From Pomphorhynchus laevis (Eukaryota > Acanthocephala > Palaeacanthocephala > Echinorhynchida > Pomphorhynchidae), in the NCBI GenBank assembly GCA_012934845.2, contig WNNJ02000450.1:124001-188000 (forward strand): 64,000 bases of DNA. Direction: 5' to 3'. The notes below the pieces were generated by a model, which saw only the letters and a list, made by a program, of their open reading frames with translations, was not told the DNA's origin and made no database searches. Position numbers and translations under genes: made by a program. Shown here piece after piece: positions 1-9,060 of this stretch; the first letter of the stretch is position 1, and each line of letters begins with the position of its first letter.

Positions 1-2
1 GG

Positions 3-257
3 AAATTATTTCACAAATGTGATGGATACCCTTCAAGTGTTGTAACATGTCGTATTAATCGATCAAGCAGACATCATTCGATGACTATTTTCAAGAAGCA
101 TACAGGGAAACTACCGCCGATCACACGATTGTCAAGGCGTGTGGTTAACTTGTGGAATAGCCTTCCTGAGAATATTGTTGCTTCTGAAACGCTGACTGTA
201 TTCAAAAAGCGATTGCGGATGTTCCTGGAACAAATAGATGGCATGAATTATTATTAA
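3..257 (+). mobile_element. CR1/L2-like LINE, 3' end of ORF2
   Basis: One open frame runs from the window edge to a TAA stop and reads as the C-terminus of a non-LTR retrotransposon reverse-transcriptase protein. It carries the typical closing motif of this group, RRVVNLWNSLPE, followed by a short basic tail (FKKRLRMFLEQ). The rest of the element lies left of the window. It faces a second copy of a related LINE on the minus strand whose 3' end lies only a few tens of bases away, so the two are tail to tail. The clade is inferred from the motif (CR1/L2/Jockey types share it); it is not certain. Confidence 0.7.
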
Positions 258-269
258 TGTTTCAACAGC

Positions 270-1308
270 ACGTAAAGAATGGCTTAATTGGCTGGTTCAC
301 TGCAAAAATAGAAAATATAATAAAAGTATCACAAATACGGGAAAGCAGCTTTCCCTATGGCATCCTTCATTCATAATTTCTTTTTGAATTCGTTGATATT
401 GTTACTCCACACTGTTGACTCTATAAGCCTATTCCACAGAGATACAACTCGTCGATCAAATTATACAGCTCGTGACTTTCTTATCATTTCACGTCGCAGG
501 GTTAAACCATGGCCTTGAAGGATATTGGATAAGCGCAAATGAAGGCAATCTCGAAGTGGATGATCTGATTCATTAAGAATTTGCCAGACCATACTCATAT
601 CGATGTACCGGCGGGTCCACGTGACAGTCTCAAGTCTAAGTGCTTTTAATCGATCAGGGTACGACAAAAATTTCATTTGTGGTGCTAGCTTGGTAGCTTT
701 ATAAAGTAACCTCTCTGAACTAATATGTTCTTTTGAATTTTGGGGATACACACACGGCGCAGCATATAGAAGACGGCTCAACACATGAGCGAAGATTAGC
801 GGACGTAGGGCAAATTGATCGAGTGTAATGAAAGTGCGTCGAAGTAGACCGATTATCCCCAACGCATTTGAACAAGCATGTTCAGTATGTGTGACTGTAC
901 TCAAGTCACTGCTTATCCACACTCCCGAGTCCTTATATTTGTTAACTCGTTCTATATCACTGCTTTGAAAGCTATAATTAGCTAAAGATTGAGCATTTTC
1001 GCCACAAACACGTAAATGTCTGCATTTTGATATATTGGTAATCAACTATTGAGCAGAGCCCAATTTTCGACTTCATCGATATCTCGTTGCAGTTTAACTA
1101 TATCACTGGGTGAACGAATTGCCCTCCAGATTTTTAAATCGTCTGCATATAAAAGCATCCGAGAATCAATAAATTCCGGGATATCGTTGATGTAGACACT
1201 AAATAACAATGGACCCAATACTGAACCTTGAGGCACCCCTATATTACATGGCCGCGAAGAGTCAAAATTATCTACATGCACACAATAACTATAAATATAT
1301 CTTATCAC
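270..1308 (-). mobile_element. CR1/L2-like LINE, RT to 3' end, 5'-truncated
   Basis: Read on the minus strand from 1308, the frame gives [19 protein letters not shown] and then [10 protein letters not shown]. These are the RT palm motifs, with the YADD catalytic aspartates present. After a frame change near 1045 comes about 190 residues of thumb and connection sequence, including NKYKDSGVWIS and LLYAAPCVYP. The closing RRVVSLWN motif lies near 430-400, then a 3' untranslated tail with a small hairpin (GGGAAAGC/GCTTTCCC type) near 340-360. The copy lacks the endonuclease and the N-terminal RT and is frameshifted, so it is dead. ORF2 of a full element would be about 900-1000 residues. Confidence 0.75.
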
Positions 1309-1448
1309 TGATTATATTTTTTTGTTGTGAAAAATAAGTGATGACAAAAATAACAAAAAAAATAACTGATGTCATAAAACTGATGTTTTATGACGCCCCC
1401 GCAAAAGAAGCAAAACCTCTGAATATTTCTAGCAGTAGCTGGGCATCG

Positions 1449-2215
1449 CTAGCAGAGTTGGTTGTTATTCGATTGTTCGCGTATGTTTAACTCGTAATTG
1501 ATTCCTTGTTTGCTTGAATCATTGTGGCCTGACACCGTAGCGAGAGTATCGTAGCATTGAGCAATATTGACTGAATATGTCTTCACGCGTAATTCAGCTA
1601 GTTCCAATGATAGGATCAATAAACATGCCACATTTAAGTCGATTTACTGCAGCTTTAGAAGTCGCTGACGTATATTATTCGAGGATAATCATGTTATGAC
1701 GACATCGAGCAAAACATCATCCTTGTGCTGTTCAGCTGAAACAGCTTCGAAATGACGTTTATTTGCGATTATACGCAATTCCGAAAGTAATTGGTCAAAT
1801 GCCTCATTTCGTTGTTGTTTTCGCGAACGCAGAATATGACGCGTGTAAACGTTACTCGTTTGTTTTTATACCGTCCAGACATTCTAATTGCTTCATCGTA
1901 ATTTAAACTCGTTCGGATAAGTTTGAATACCAACGAAGACACGAAATTGAACAGTGTAAGAAACTTGCTATCGTTTGCCTCGATTTTCAATTTTGAAATG
2001 TAATTGCTGAACGTAACGAACCAATGACGATAGTAGTCCTGCACATTTACGTCCTACGGTGAAACGTTCAATCTTTCGGATTTTGGGTGACCGTCACTTG
2101 TCCTTAAATATCAATAGCAATAATTTGTTGAATAAATTGGTGTGTAACTATAATCAAGGAGCTTTATTCAACAAATCTACAAAGAATAGAAATAATCATG
2201 TAAAATAAATTATAA
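1449..2215 (-). mobile_element. Ty3/gypsy fossil C: LTR end, primer site and gag fragment
   Basis: On the minus strand an LTR remnant ends with ACACCA at 2138. After a one-base spacer comes a 14-base block (2123-2136) complementary to a block inside the LTR (2163-2176). About 90 bases further is a gag-like frame, 2044 to about 1450, with YYRHWFVTFSNYI near its start. This resembles the gag start of elements A and B in this window (WRHWLQRF and WKHWLSTF). Only the 5' LTR end and part of gag remain. It is a broken fossil with several breaks, older than A and B. Confidence 0.6.
2123..2176 (-). promoter_or_regulatory. Self-priming pair in fossil C (LTR block and primer-binding block)
   Basis: Minus-strand LTR block ATTTGTTGAATAAA (2163-2176) is the perfect reverse complement of TTTATTCAACAAAT (2123-2136), which starts one base after the LTR end. 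The LTR block is preceded by a pyrimidine-rich run ending TTTGTAG and contains the hexamer AATAAA. Function as a self-primer is inferred from the same arrangement in elements A and B. Confidence 0.6.
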
Positions 2216-2224
2216 TATGAAATC

Positions 2225-2640
2225 AAGTCACGACACCGTCTCTTTTGAAAACGGCAAAACAGCTAGTGTCCACCATGCAACTCGCTCGTTGTTCTAATCA
2301 CAGATCAGTAGATTCCGATGTAAGAGAATCAAAAATACTGATGTAAGAGACGAGTCTAGGTCAAACATAAATGAAAATGCAAGCTCGATTGATGTGATGA
2401 AGTAGAAGATAATATATCGTCAGAATTACAGCTTTTAGAAACTTTTGAGCCTGGAAATATAAAAAGATACCCAATACGAAATAGGAAATCACCACCCTAT
2501 TCAGAAGACTTACCAATAAGGCTATTGATATAATATTGATTATTATGAACTTAACTTTGCATGATGTTTACTTTATTTGTTTGTTATGTTTTGTAGATCT
2601 ATTCAATTAAGCAATTGATTAGATCCAAAGTATAAAAGTT
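2225..2640 (+). mobile_element. Ty3/gypsy fossil D: end of pol and 3' LTR remnant
   Basis: Near 2465-2530 the plus strand reads RYPIRNRKSPPYSEDLP and then a stop. This matches the type of C-terminal tail of elements A (RRSTRMRRSPNYLSDF) and B (RPVRNKAIPAYLRNYV). Shortly after it comes an LTR-like stretch holding TGTTATGTTTTGTAG followed by ATCTATTCAATTAAGC, the same layout as in the LTRs of A, B and C. The rest of the element is gone; it is a broken, old fossil. The exact LTR borders cannot be set. Confidence 0.5.
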
Positions 2641-3285
2641 CACACTTAGACAATGATTTATGCTTTCAAAATCAGCTGATATTATGAGGATATTGAGTTA
2701 AATTTTCTAAATTATTTAAATAACTTTGGAATTAAAGGAAATTGGTTTTATAAGTTATAAAATAAGTATTCATCAATATAATCTTCACTTAGACAATGAA
2801 TTATGCTTTCGAAAACCGTTTATATTACGAGGGAATTAAATGATGTGTATAAATTACGATTTCACTAGAAAATTGCATATAATTACGGCACTTTTCGAAT
2901 AAAATAAAAAAGATACAATTTATAATTAGTTTAAAATCATGAATACTACAATTTAATGATGTTCATAAAACTCATTTGTTATAAGATTAGTTTATGTCAT
3001 TTAATTTTCTAAAATCCACTTTTTCAAGAGATAAACATAACAATTCACATTTATTTTATTTTGTTACTTGGTCCACTGAAATTTTGGAAAACTAGAAAAC
3101 ATTTTTTGTCAAATGCAACATTCAAATTTTACTTGGATACACAGAGTGAAATGCATTATACAATAGTTTTTAATTTACAAACTTTATTTTTAATAATTTT
3201 TACACAATTGACCTGCAAGAAATAAATCAACAACAACAATTTCTTGACAAGAAAAAAAAAACAAAAAATATATAAGATTTTTCCT
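2640..3285. other. AT-rich spacer, no gene seen
   Basis: Strongly AT-rich sequence without a convincing reading frame. A short phrase, cacttagacaatga-ttatgctttc, occurs twice (about 2642-2670 and 2786-2815), which suggests a decayed local duplication. Confidence 0.5.
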
Positions 3286-3289
3286 GTCA

Positions 3290-3930
3290 ACCACTAGTCC
3301 GAGTGTCAGGCCGTGGAGGCAGTACACGAACCAAACTACTTCAGACATCGCGATCCTGGGCGACAAACCAGAGTTCTCTTTCAGATAGCCCAAGGCGGTC
3401 TTCTGCCAGTTTCGAGATTTGATCCCTCCACCTGTACCGAGGTCTACCTCGAGGTCTCTTTCCAGAGAGTCCGGCCTGGAAGACTATTCGAGGGAGGCGA
3501 TCCCTAGACATCCTCATGACGTGTCCTAGCCACCTCAGCTAACTTTCGACGTGGATAAGCAACGAATTTACTCCGAGTCCATCCCGGATGACCGAATTTC
3601 TAACCTTATCAATAAGGCTAAGACATGGCACCGCGAAGGAACCTCATTTTGGTCACCTGTATCCGAGATATTATCCTTTCGGTCATAATCCAAAGCTCAT
3701 GACCATATCTTAAGATAGAAACGAAGATTGCGTGGTAAACCGAAAGCTTAGCCCAAAGACTCAACTCCTGCTTCACCACGACAGACTTGTGCAATTAAGG
3801 CATTGCTGCGTTTGCTGCACAAATCCGCTGCTCAATCTCCTTGATGTTCCTGCCGTCCTTCGAGAACAATACCCTGAGATATTTGAAATCATCCAAATCA
3901 GGAAGAACCTTTTCCCAAATCCGGATTGAC
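3290..3930 (-). mobile_element. RTE-like LINE, C-terminal end
   Basis: The minus strand from about 3540 downward reads LRWLGHVMRMSRDRLPR, then GKRPRGRPRYRWRDQ and a tail of about 45 residues to a stop near 3290. This is the standard C-terminus of RTE-type endonuclease/RT proteins (xRLRWxGHVxR ... RGRPxxRWxD). Upstream to 3930 the same strand holds recognisable but stop-ridden RT thumb sequence. The plus-strand ORFs here are shadows. The copy is 5'-truncated and inactive. It lies tail-away from a second RTE-like copy on the plus strand that starts about 50 bases to the right. Confidence 0.7.
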
Positions 3931-3974
3931 ATTAGCACCTGAATCCGAAAGGAACACATAATCCAAACCGAATT

Positions 3975-5050
3975 CGCAAACTACCGCCCTATAAGATTAC
4001 TGTCGCATATTATGAAGATATTTGAGCGAATTATTGACCAGCGTATACGTAAAGTCGCAAATTGTACGATCACCCAGGCTGGTTTTGTCAAAGGAAGCGG
4101 AACAAACAACACCATACATGCCACGCGGCTGCTTATTGAAAAGTATCGGTTAAAAGACAAACCTCTTTACATTACTTTCCTCGACTTCGAGAAAGCCTTC
4201 GATCGCGTTCCACATGAGCTTCTATGGCATTCGCTACGCCAACATCAAATCCCAAAGCAACTGATTAAGTGGATCCAACTCCTCTATCACATCCCAAGAA
4301 TAAAAGTACGAAGTGCGACTGGAGTATCAAAACCATTTGGAATCATTGTCGGTGTCCACCAATAAAGCGTCCTTTCGCCAATTCTGTTTATTCTGGTCAT
4401 GGATACCATAATTAGCGACATTCAAATGTCAAGCTCCTTACACTCTATTATATGCGAACGATTTCTTCCTGGCTTCTGTCAGTAAGAGCAACCTCCACGG
4501 ACCGAAAGTTTCAAATATCTCGATTCGGCGCTATCAGCTGATGGCGACCTGAATCATGAAATAACCGCTAGAATCAATGCTACGTAGATGAAGTGGTGTT
4601 CATAAACTGGCGTAATATGCGACCGGAAAATTATTAAATATCATATAAAATCGAATATCTATCGAAATGTTATTCGTCCTGTAGCTCTTTACGGATCCGA
4701 ATGCTGGCATATCGCAAAAGTTGCCAAACGTCCTCTTGCTGTAATGGCTATAAAGATACTACGATGGATAAGCAGAATTAGTCTTCTAAATCGAGTGCGT
4801 AATAATGATATTTATTAGCGTTTTAATGCAATGCATATAACAGAGAAAATGCAAGAAACTCGTCTCCGGTGGTATGGTCACATTCTACGAGTACAGTAGG
4901 ATTCTCTTACAAAGGCAGGTTCAATATGGACGAAGGTGATCACCTACTTTTTGCTATATCCTTACACACAGTACCTTTGCAGCAACGCAACGAAGTGTGC
5001 TCCCGATTGCGATTAGGCCAATCCGGTCATCATTTTATTGAGTACACATA
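3975..5050 (+). mobile_element. RTE-like LINE, RT domain fragment
   Basis: The plus strand reads NYRPIRLLSHIMKIFERI, then GFVKGSGTNNTIHATRLLIE, then FLDFEKAFDRVPHELLWHSL: RT motifs 0 to A of the RTE clade. VGVHQ, followed by a stop and SVLSPILFILV, is motif B. The YADD box has decayed to YAND near 4453. Then come TESFKYLDSALSADGD, LYGSECWHI and the closing RLRWYGHILR near 4865-4890. It therefore runs nearly in register to the C-terminus but with several stops and frameshifts and no endonuclease. It is dead, and diverged from the neighbouring minus-strand RTE piece. Confidence 0.8.
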
Positions 5051-5480
5051 AGGACGCTGAAAAAAAACTGCACTTATTCCGCGACGAGATTGTCATTGAT
5101 AAATTATCGATTACATAGATAGAGCGAGTTCCTTAGACGGAACTGCATTACATGAACTATATGACATCATTACTTTCAAGTGTTGATGGAGAAAACCAAC
5201 CATTCCGTGTACCGAACCATTGGGGAAACTTGATATGCTCTTCTTATCTTGAAAGAGTTGGAATGACTCGAATTTGCTGGAGGATAGTTATGAGGAATGA
5301 AACTATTTCTTGTGTGAAGGGTGTATTTCCTTAAGGGTCTGAAATGAACTCTTTCTCCATATTGTCAGCACAAGAGTTATATGATATGAGTAGCTGTACA
5401 TATTGGCGAAGATCATAGTCAGCAAATTCGATAGAAATTCGCTCGCTCAAAATTTTTGATTACGGGGTCTTTGAGTGGGT
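5050..5480. other. Unassigned sequence between two LINE remnants
   Basis: Base composition is more balanced than the AT-rich spacers, and short open frames occur (for example 5152-5334), but I recognise no family. The last part looks like decayed transposon sequence. No RNA gene is seen. Confidence 0.35.
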
Positions 5481-6060
5481 ATTATTTTTCATTGATAGGG
5501 GTCCGATTGTTGGGAAATCTCAAGGAAGCGATCATTAAATTTCAAAATTTTGTCCTCGATGATAGATGTAAGGGATCGCTCGAACGATTCACCTGATGTA
5601 AGCATGAGTTGAGTGAAAGTGAACAAACGAAGCCAACTTGTTGGACTGTTCTTATCAACACAGTCATTTAAAATGTCGGTGAATGCCTTGATTATTTGAT
5701 ATCTAGCGCCCTTCGGTATTCTTTTCAAAACCGATTTAGGGAGATGCTGAGATAACTGATCTAAGAAGGATATATCGCAATTTTACGACACGTAGAGTTG
5801 GGTTATTTCAGGTTGTTGAGATTGTAATCCATAAAATGTACGACCAGATCCATCACACCTGGAAAAGGGGGCCTTAACCCGGAATTTTCCACATTTAGTG
5901 ATTCTACAAGACATTTTGCAAATTGGACATTCCCACTCGGCAGGGACAGATTGAGTGGACTGGGTAGCGTCAGACTGAGGAGACACTCACTCGACAAGAT
6001 GCGGATCACTTATCATATGTGGGTATGACGATCCAGCGGCCGTTGATGATTCTGTCGCGA
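5480..6060 (-). mobile_element. Restriction-like-endonuclease LINE, 5' end of the ORF
   Basis: From about 5990 the minus strand reads WECPICKMSCRITKCGKFR, a Cys-rich finger near the N-terminus. A frame change follows, then LKRIPKGARYQIIKAFTDIL and SWLRLFTFTQLML. The pattern of a CPIC-type finger, a PKGAR helix and a W(C/L)xLF block is typical of the N-terminus of the animal retroelement proteins whose C-terminus appears at 20.8-23.7 kb in this window. It seems to be a 5' fragment of the same family. The RT and endonuclease are missing and the frame is broken. Family membership is inferred from recalled relatives. Confidence 0.45.
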
Positions 6061-6324
6061 ATTTTGGATGACTTCGCTACTTATCTACGTAGTCTGCTTT
6101 CGTGGACTTTGTTGTGTCCTTCGTGGATTTATCGATGTGTGTTCCTAGTCAGATCAGCGATTTAGTTTTCCATTGCTTATTAAATTTTTAAGTGATTTTT
6201 TATCTCTCAAATTTTCTAATAATTTGTTAAGTCGGCTAGCGAAACGAGCGACAATCTGCAACTTGAATCTTCAACTTGAACAAATAAACAAAAATAAAAT
6301 CAAATAAAAGCCAAAATTTATCAA

Positions 6325-6786
6325 TTATCCATTATGCCAGCGTAAATTCTTATGCAGTCCGTCATATATGCGGGCAGCGCAAGAGATGCCCTCTTTGTCT
6401 GAAAATTCTGCGTCTTCACGTGACACCATATGCAGAAAAATGCCCGCCTCACCGTGCCAATCTCGGTTATCTCCTTGCTGTAGACCACACTCAGCAGCTA
6501 CGAGAACGCTACAACCATCCACAAACTGGGAATTATTTTCCCTGCTTAGATCCTCGTGTGAAGACCCCATGTTTGAATCTTCAGCACCGTCTTCGAAAAA
6601 GAGGCTCTCTGATCTTGTGAAGGATAAGTTGTGCCGATTAATGGTCGCGACATCGACCCATTCGCTTTCTTCCTCTGTAACTAGCATTGCTCGACGTTTT
6701 CGCATTAATCGATTGTCTTCGATGTCCAATAAGTTTGCTGGCCTGCCCGTCACGATGTCAATTTCTTGATTTCGATTTTTAATCAT
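6325..6786 (-). CDS. Uncharacterised 153-residue ORF, possible host gene
   Basis: ATG at 6786 opens a 153-codon frame with varied codon use and no retroelement motif. The protein is hydrophilic and acidic in the middle (TEEESEWVDVATINRHNLSF, then SLFFEDGAEDSNMGSSHEDL). It ends in a stretch with Cys, His and Trp (DWHGEAGIFLHMVSREDAEF, DGLHKNLRWHNG). There is no signal peptide or membrane segment. A TATATAAA sequence lies about 30 bases upstream, directly behind the tRNA-Ser gene. I do not recognise the family. It could be a host gene, the last exon of one, or an ORF of the LINE whose 5' piece lies just downstream. The frame and composition support real coding; nothing shows expression. Confidence 0.4.
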   Translation of the reverse strand: MIKNRNQEIDIVTGRPANLLDIEDNRLMRKRRAMLVTEEESEWVDVATINRHNLSFTRSESLFFEDGAEDSNMGSSHEDLSRENNSQFVDGCSVLVAAECGLQQGDNRDWHGEAGIFLHMVSREDAEFSDKEGISCAARIYDGLHKNLRWHNG

Positions 6787-6837
6787 CAATTCCTTTTTTT
6801 TTGATTTTGTTTATATAAAACAATGCAATATAAATTT

Positions 6838-6918
6838 CGACGAGGGTGAGATTCGAACTCACGCGGGAAAACCCAATGGATTAGCAGTCCATCGCCTTAA
6901 CCACTCGGCCACCTCGTC
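6838..6918 (-). tRNA. tRNA-Ser(GCU)
   Basis: The minus strand folds as a class II tRNA. The acceptor stem is GACGAGG/CCTCGTC, followed by a D arm with GAGTGGTTAAGGC, an anticodon stem ATGGA/TCCAT around CTGCTAA, a long variable arm (TGGGTTTTCCC), a T arm with GTTCGAATC, and discriminator G. The loop gives anticodon GCU, reading AGC/AGU serine codons. A short T run follows as a Pol III terminator. No intron and no CCA are encoded, as expected for a nuclear eukaryotic gene. Confidence 0.95.
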
Positions 6919-7229
6919 GTAGTTTCAAAACTTGTGTTTGATCATTATTAATTAAAAAAGAATACTAAGCAATTTGACTAATAAAAAAGTTATAATTAAA
7001 TATATAAATCACAATTATTTAAAATATAAATATTTAAATGAAATAATATTTGCACTGTACAAGCCAATACTGATTAATACTGATTAAATAAAATTAGAAG
7101 TGGATAGGATCTATTGAAAAATTACGGTAAATGACACTCGAAAATTCAGATATGAATGAAATTTCTTTATCAAATACAATCACATGCATATATTACAAAT
7201 ATATTACAAATAATAATATTTAATATTTT

Positions 7230-7276
7230 TTTATCAAAATGTCATTCCCAGAAAAAAGAAATTGAATATTTCTTCG
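7230..7276. repeat. Inverted terminal segment of the Penelope-like element
   Basis: The segment is the reverse complement of 7915-7961 with about three mismatches. The shared core is CGAAGAAATATTCAATTTCT on the outer strand. The two arms bracket the coding remnant. Confidence 0.8.
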
Positions 7277-8010
7277 CCGAATTAAATTGAATATTTCTAA
7301 ACGCCGAATTTAGCAAGCTCCTCAGAATATTTACATCTCTTGGTTACCCAAAAATTGGGTGGCCATCCGACTTAATTGGTCCTGAAAAATTGAAACACTG
7401 GTTTTATATTCCCGCAATGGGTAATTTAAGTGAGGACATACTTATTAAAATAAGCAGATTCGTTTTCCAATCAGGATTACCATTAAAAATGTTTTATGGT
7501 ACGCGATGTACTTCTCATCCTGATGCACTAGTCACCAAACCAAGAACTTATTTTGATAAGATGGGTGTAGTCTAAGGGTTGGATGTAGGGATTGTATAAG
7601 TATATACATAGAACAAATTGAACGTACGCTAAAAATAAGATTAAAAGAACATAAGAAGGCAATCACAACATCAGCACAGTCGGCATTAAGAGGTCATGCT
7701 CACCAACTGGTCATGACATCGGCTTTGACAATGTGCCAGCTTTGATTTACGAGCCTAACTTAAAACGCCGATTAGTTATGGAGGCTCTCGCTATAAAGAT
7801 TCTCGAACCAAATTTGAATGTCCAAAATGATTTTGTTTTTCATACATTGTAACTTTACTTGTTTTATTGTTTCAGATACTTCTTGATAATGTCCGCGGTT
7901 AGCGAACGAAATATCGAAGAAATATTCAATTTCTTTTTTCTGGGAATGGCATTTAGATAAAAAATAATAATTATTTCCTCCAGAATTTCTAATTCTGATT
8001 CAAATTCTAA
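7230..8010 (+). mobile_element. Penelope-like element, RT C-terminus plus GIY-YIG domain
   Basis: From about 7310 the plus strand reads SLGYPKIGWPSDLIG and IPAMGNLSEDILIKISRFVF, the closing part of a Penelope-type RT. Next comes a C-x2-C segment with RLKEHKKA, then TGHDIGFDNVPALIYEPN and KRRLVMEALAI, the second half of a GIY-YIG endonuclease, ending NDFVFHTL and stop at about 7855. A 3' repeat to about 8010 follows. The first 47 bases (7230-7276) are an inverted copy of 7915-7961, the flanking arrangement known for Penelope pseudo-LTRs. The copy is 5'-truncated and decayed. Confidence 0.75.
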
Positions 8011-8480
8011 AATTATAATTGTCATCATAATTATTAAAAAAAATTAAGATTTAGAAAATGCGGTCAACAATCGATTTTCATTAAATATAGTCCGAATAAT
8101 GACAGATATTGTTCACAAAAAGTATTATTAAAACTAAATTTTGCAAATACGTAATTTAGAATAAGAGCTTCCAGCTTGATGCTTTTAAAAATTCGGTCAC
8201 ATGACTTCTTTCATTTATTTAAATTCTATTTAATATTTAGAACTTAAGTTCACTAGAGCAATAGATTAAAATAACAATAATTTTAATTTGGAATGCTCAA
8301 AATGATTTTGTTTTTCATACATTGTAACTTTACTTGTGTATTATTGTTTTAGATACTTCTTGAAAATGTTCGCGGTTAGTGAATGAAATATCGAAGAATA
8401 TTCAATTTCTTTTTTCTGGGAATGGCATTTAGATAAAAATAATAATTATTTCCTCCAGAATTTCTAATTCCGATTCAAAT
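7833..8480 (+). repeat. Two direct copies of a Penelope 3' repeat
   Basis: Bases 7833-8005 are repeated at 8291-8470 with roughly 90 percent identity. Both copies contain the last codons and stop of the GIY-YIG frame (AAAATGATTTTGTTTTTCAT), then a hairpin (GTTCGCGGTTAGCGAAC type) and GAAATATCGAAG. Between them lie about 280 bases of AT-rich sequence. The likely reading is tandem pseudo-LTR-bearing copies that have largely decayed. Confidence 0.75.
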
Positions 8481-9060
8481 TAATTTAATAAAAAATTATT
8501 TAATTTAGATTATATAATCAAAAGTCCTTTAAAAATATGTGGAAAAGTCTTCACATATTTTGATAACTCATTTCGCACTTGTTTTCCTAGTTACATTTTA
8601 AGTTAACTAAGATAATATTTTAAGTTTTGTGCATAAATTAGTCCTGGGTAAAATTTTAATTTTAAATTTAAATACAATTTACAGATTGAAAACTCAAAAG
8701 TTCTTCAATATCATGTTCCCTTACTGAGAACATCTTCAAGCAGAATTTTAGTTTTCAATTATTTAAAAAAATAATCTACAGTTCTTGTATCTGATATGGG
8801 TATGGAATATTAAAGAAATTACTGAAAATATTCATTTCTTGTAGTTTTATAAATTTACAGGAACGAAAAAAATGTTTTTATTCCATTATTTCAATAGCTC
8901 TTGTAATCATGTTCAGGCTAGTTACAAACAATTTATTCAAAACACTCGATAAACTGTTTGGAAATTTACCGAAGAAGATAGCAGCAGCTATCGAAATATA
9001 GTAATTGTTGGAATTAAACTATTTTCTTCGTTCCGGTTACTTACAAAAATATAACAAATA
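8480..9060. repeat. AT-rich stretch with two more hairpin motifs of Penelope type
   Basis: Two hairpins of the same style as the Penelope 3' repeat occur. On the minus strand near 8745-8705 there is TTGAAGATGTTCTC...GGGAACATGATATTG. On the plus strand at 8969-8997 there is CCGAAGAAGATAGC, loop AGCA, GCTATCGAAATA, with a perfect 6-bp stem. No reading frame is recognisable. Confidence 0.45.

Noticed and set aside
3313-3929. Plus-strand ORFs
   Set aside because: They are shadows of the minus-strand RTE-like C-terminus, which has recognisable motifs (LRWLGHV, GRPRYRWRD).
6368-6769. 133-codon plus-strand ORF
   Set aside because: Antisense of the 153-codon minus-strand ORF, which has an ATG start and more protein-like composition. 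The plus frame is Ser/Arg-rich in the way antisense frames often are.
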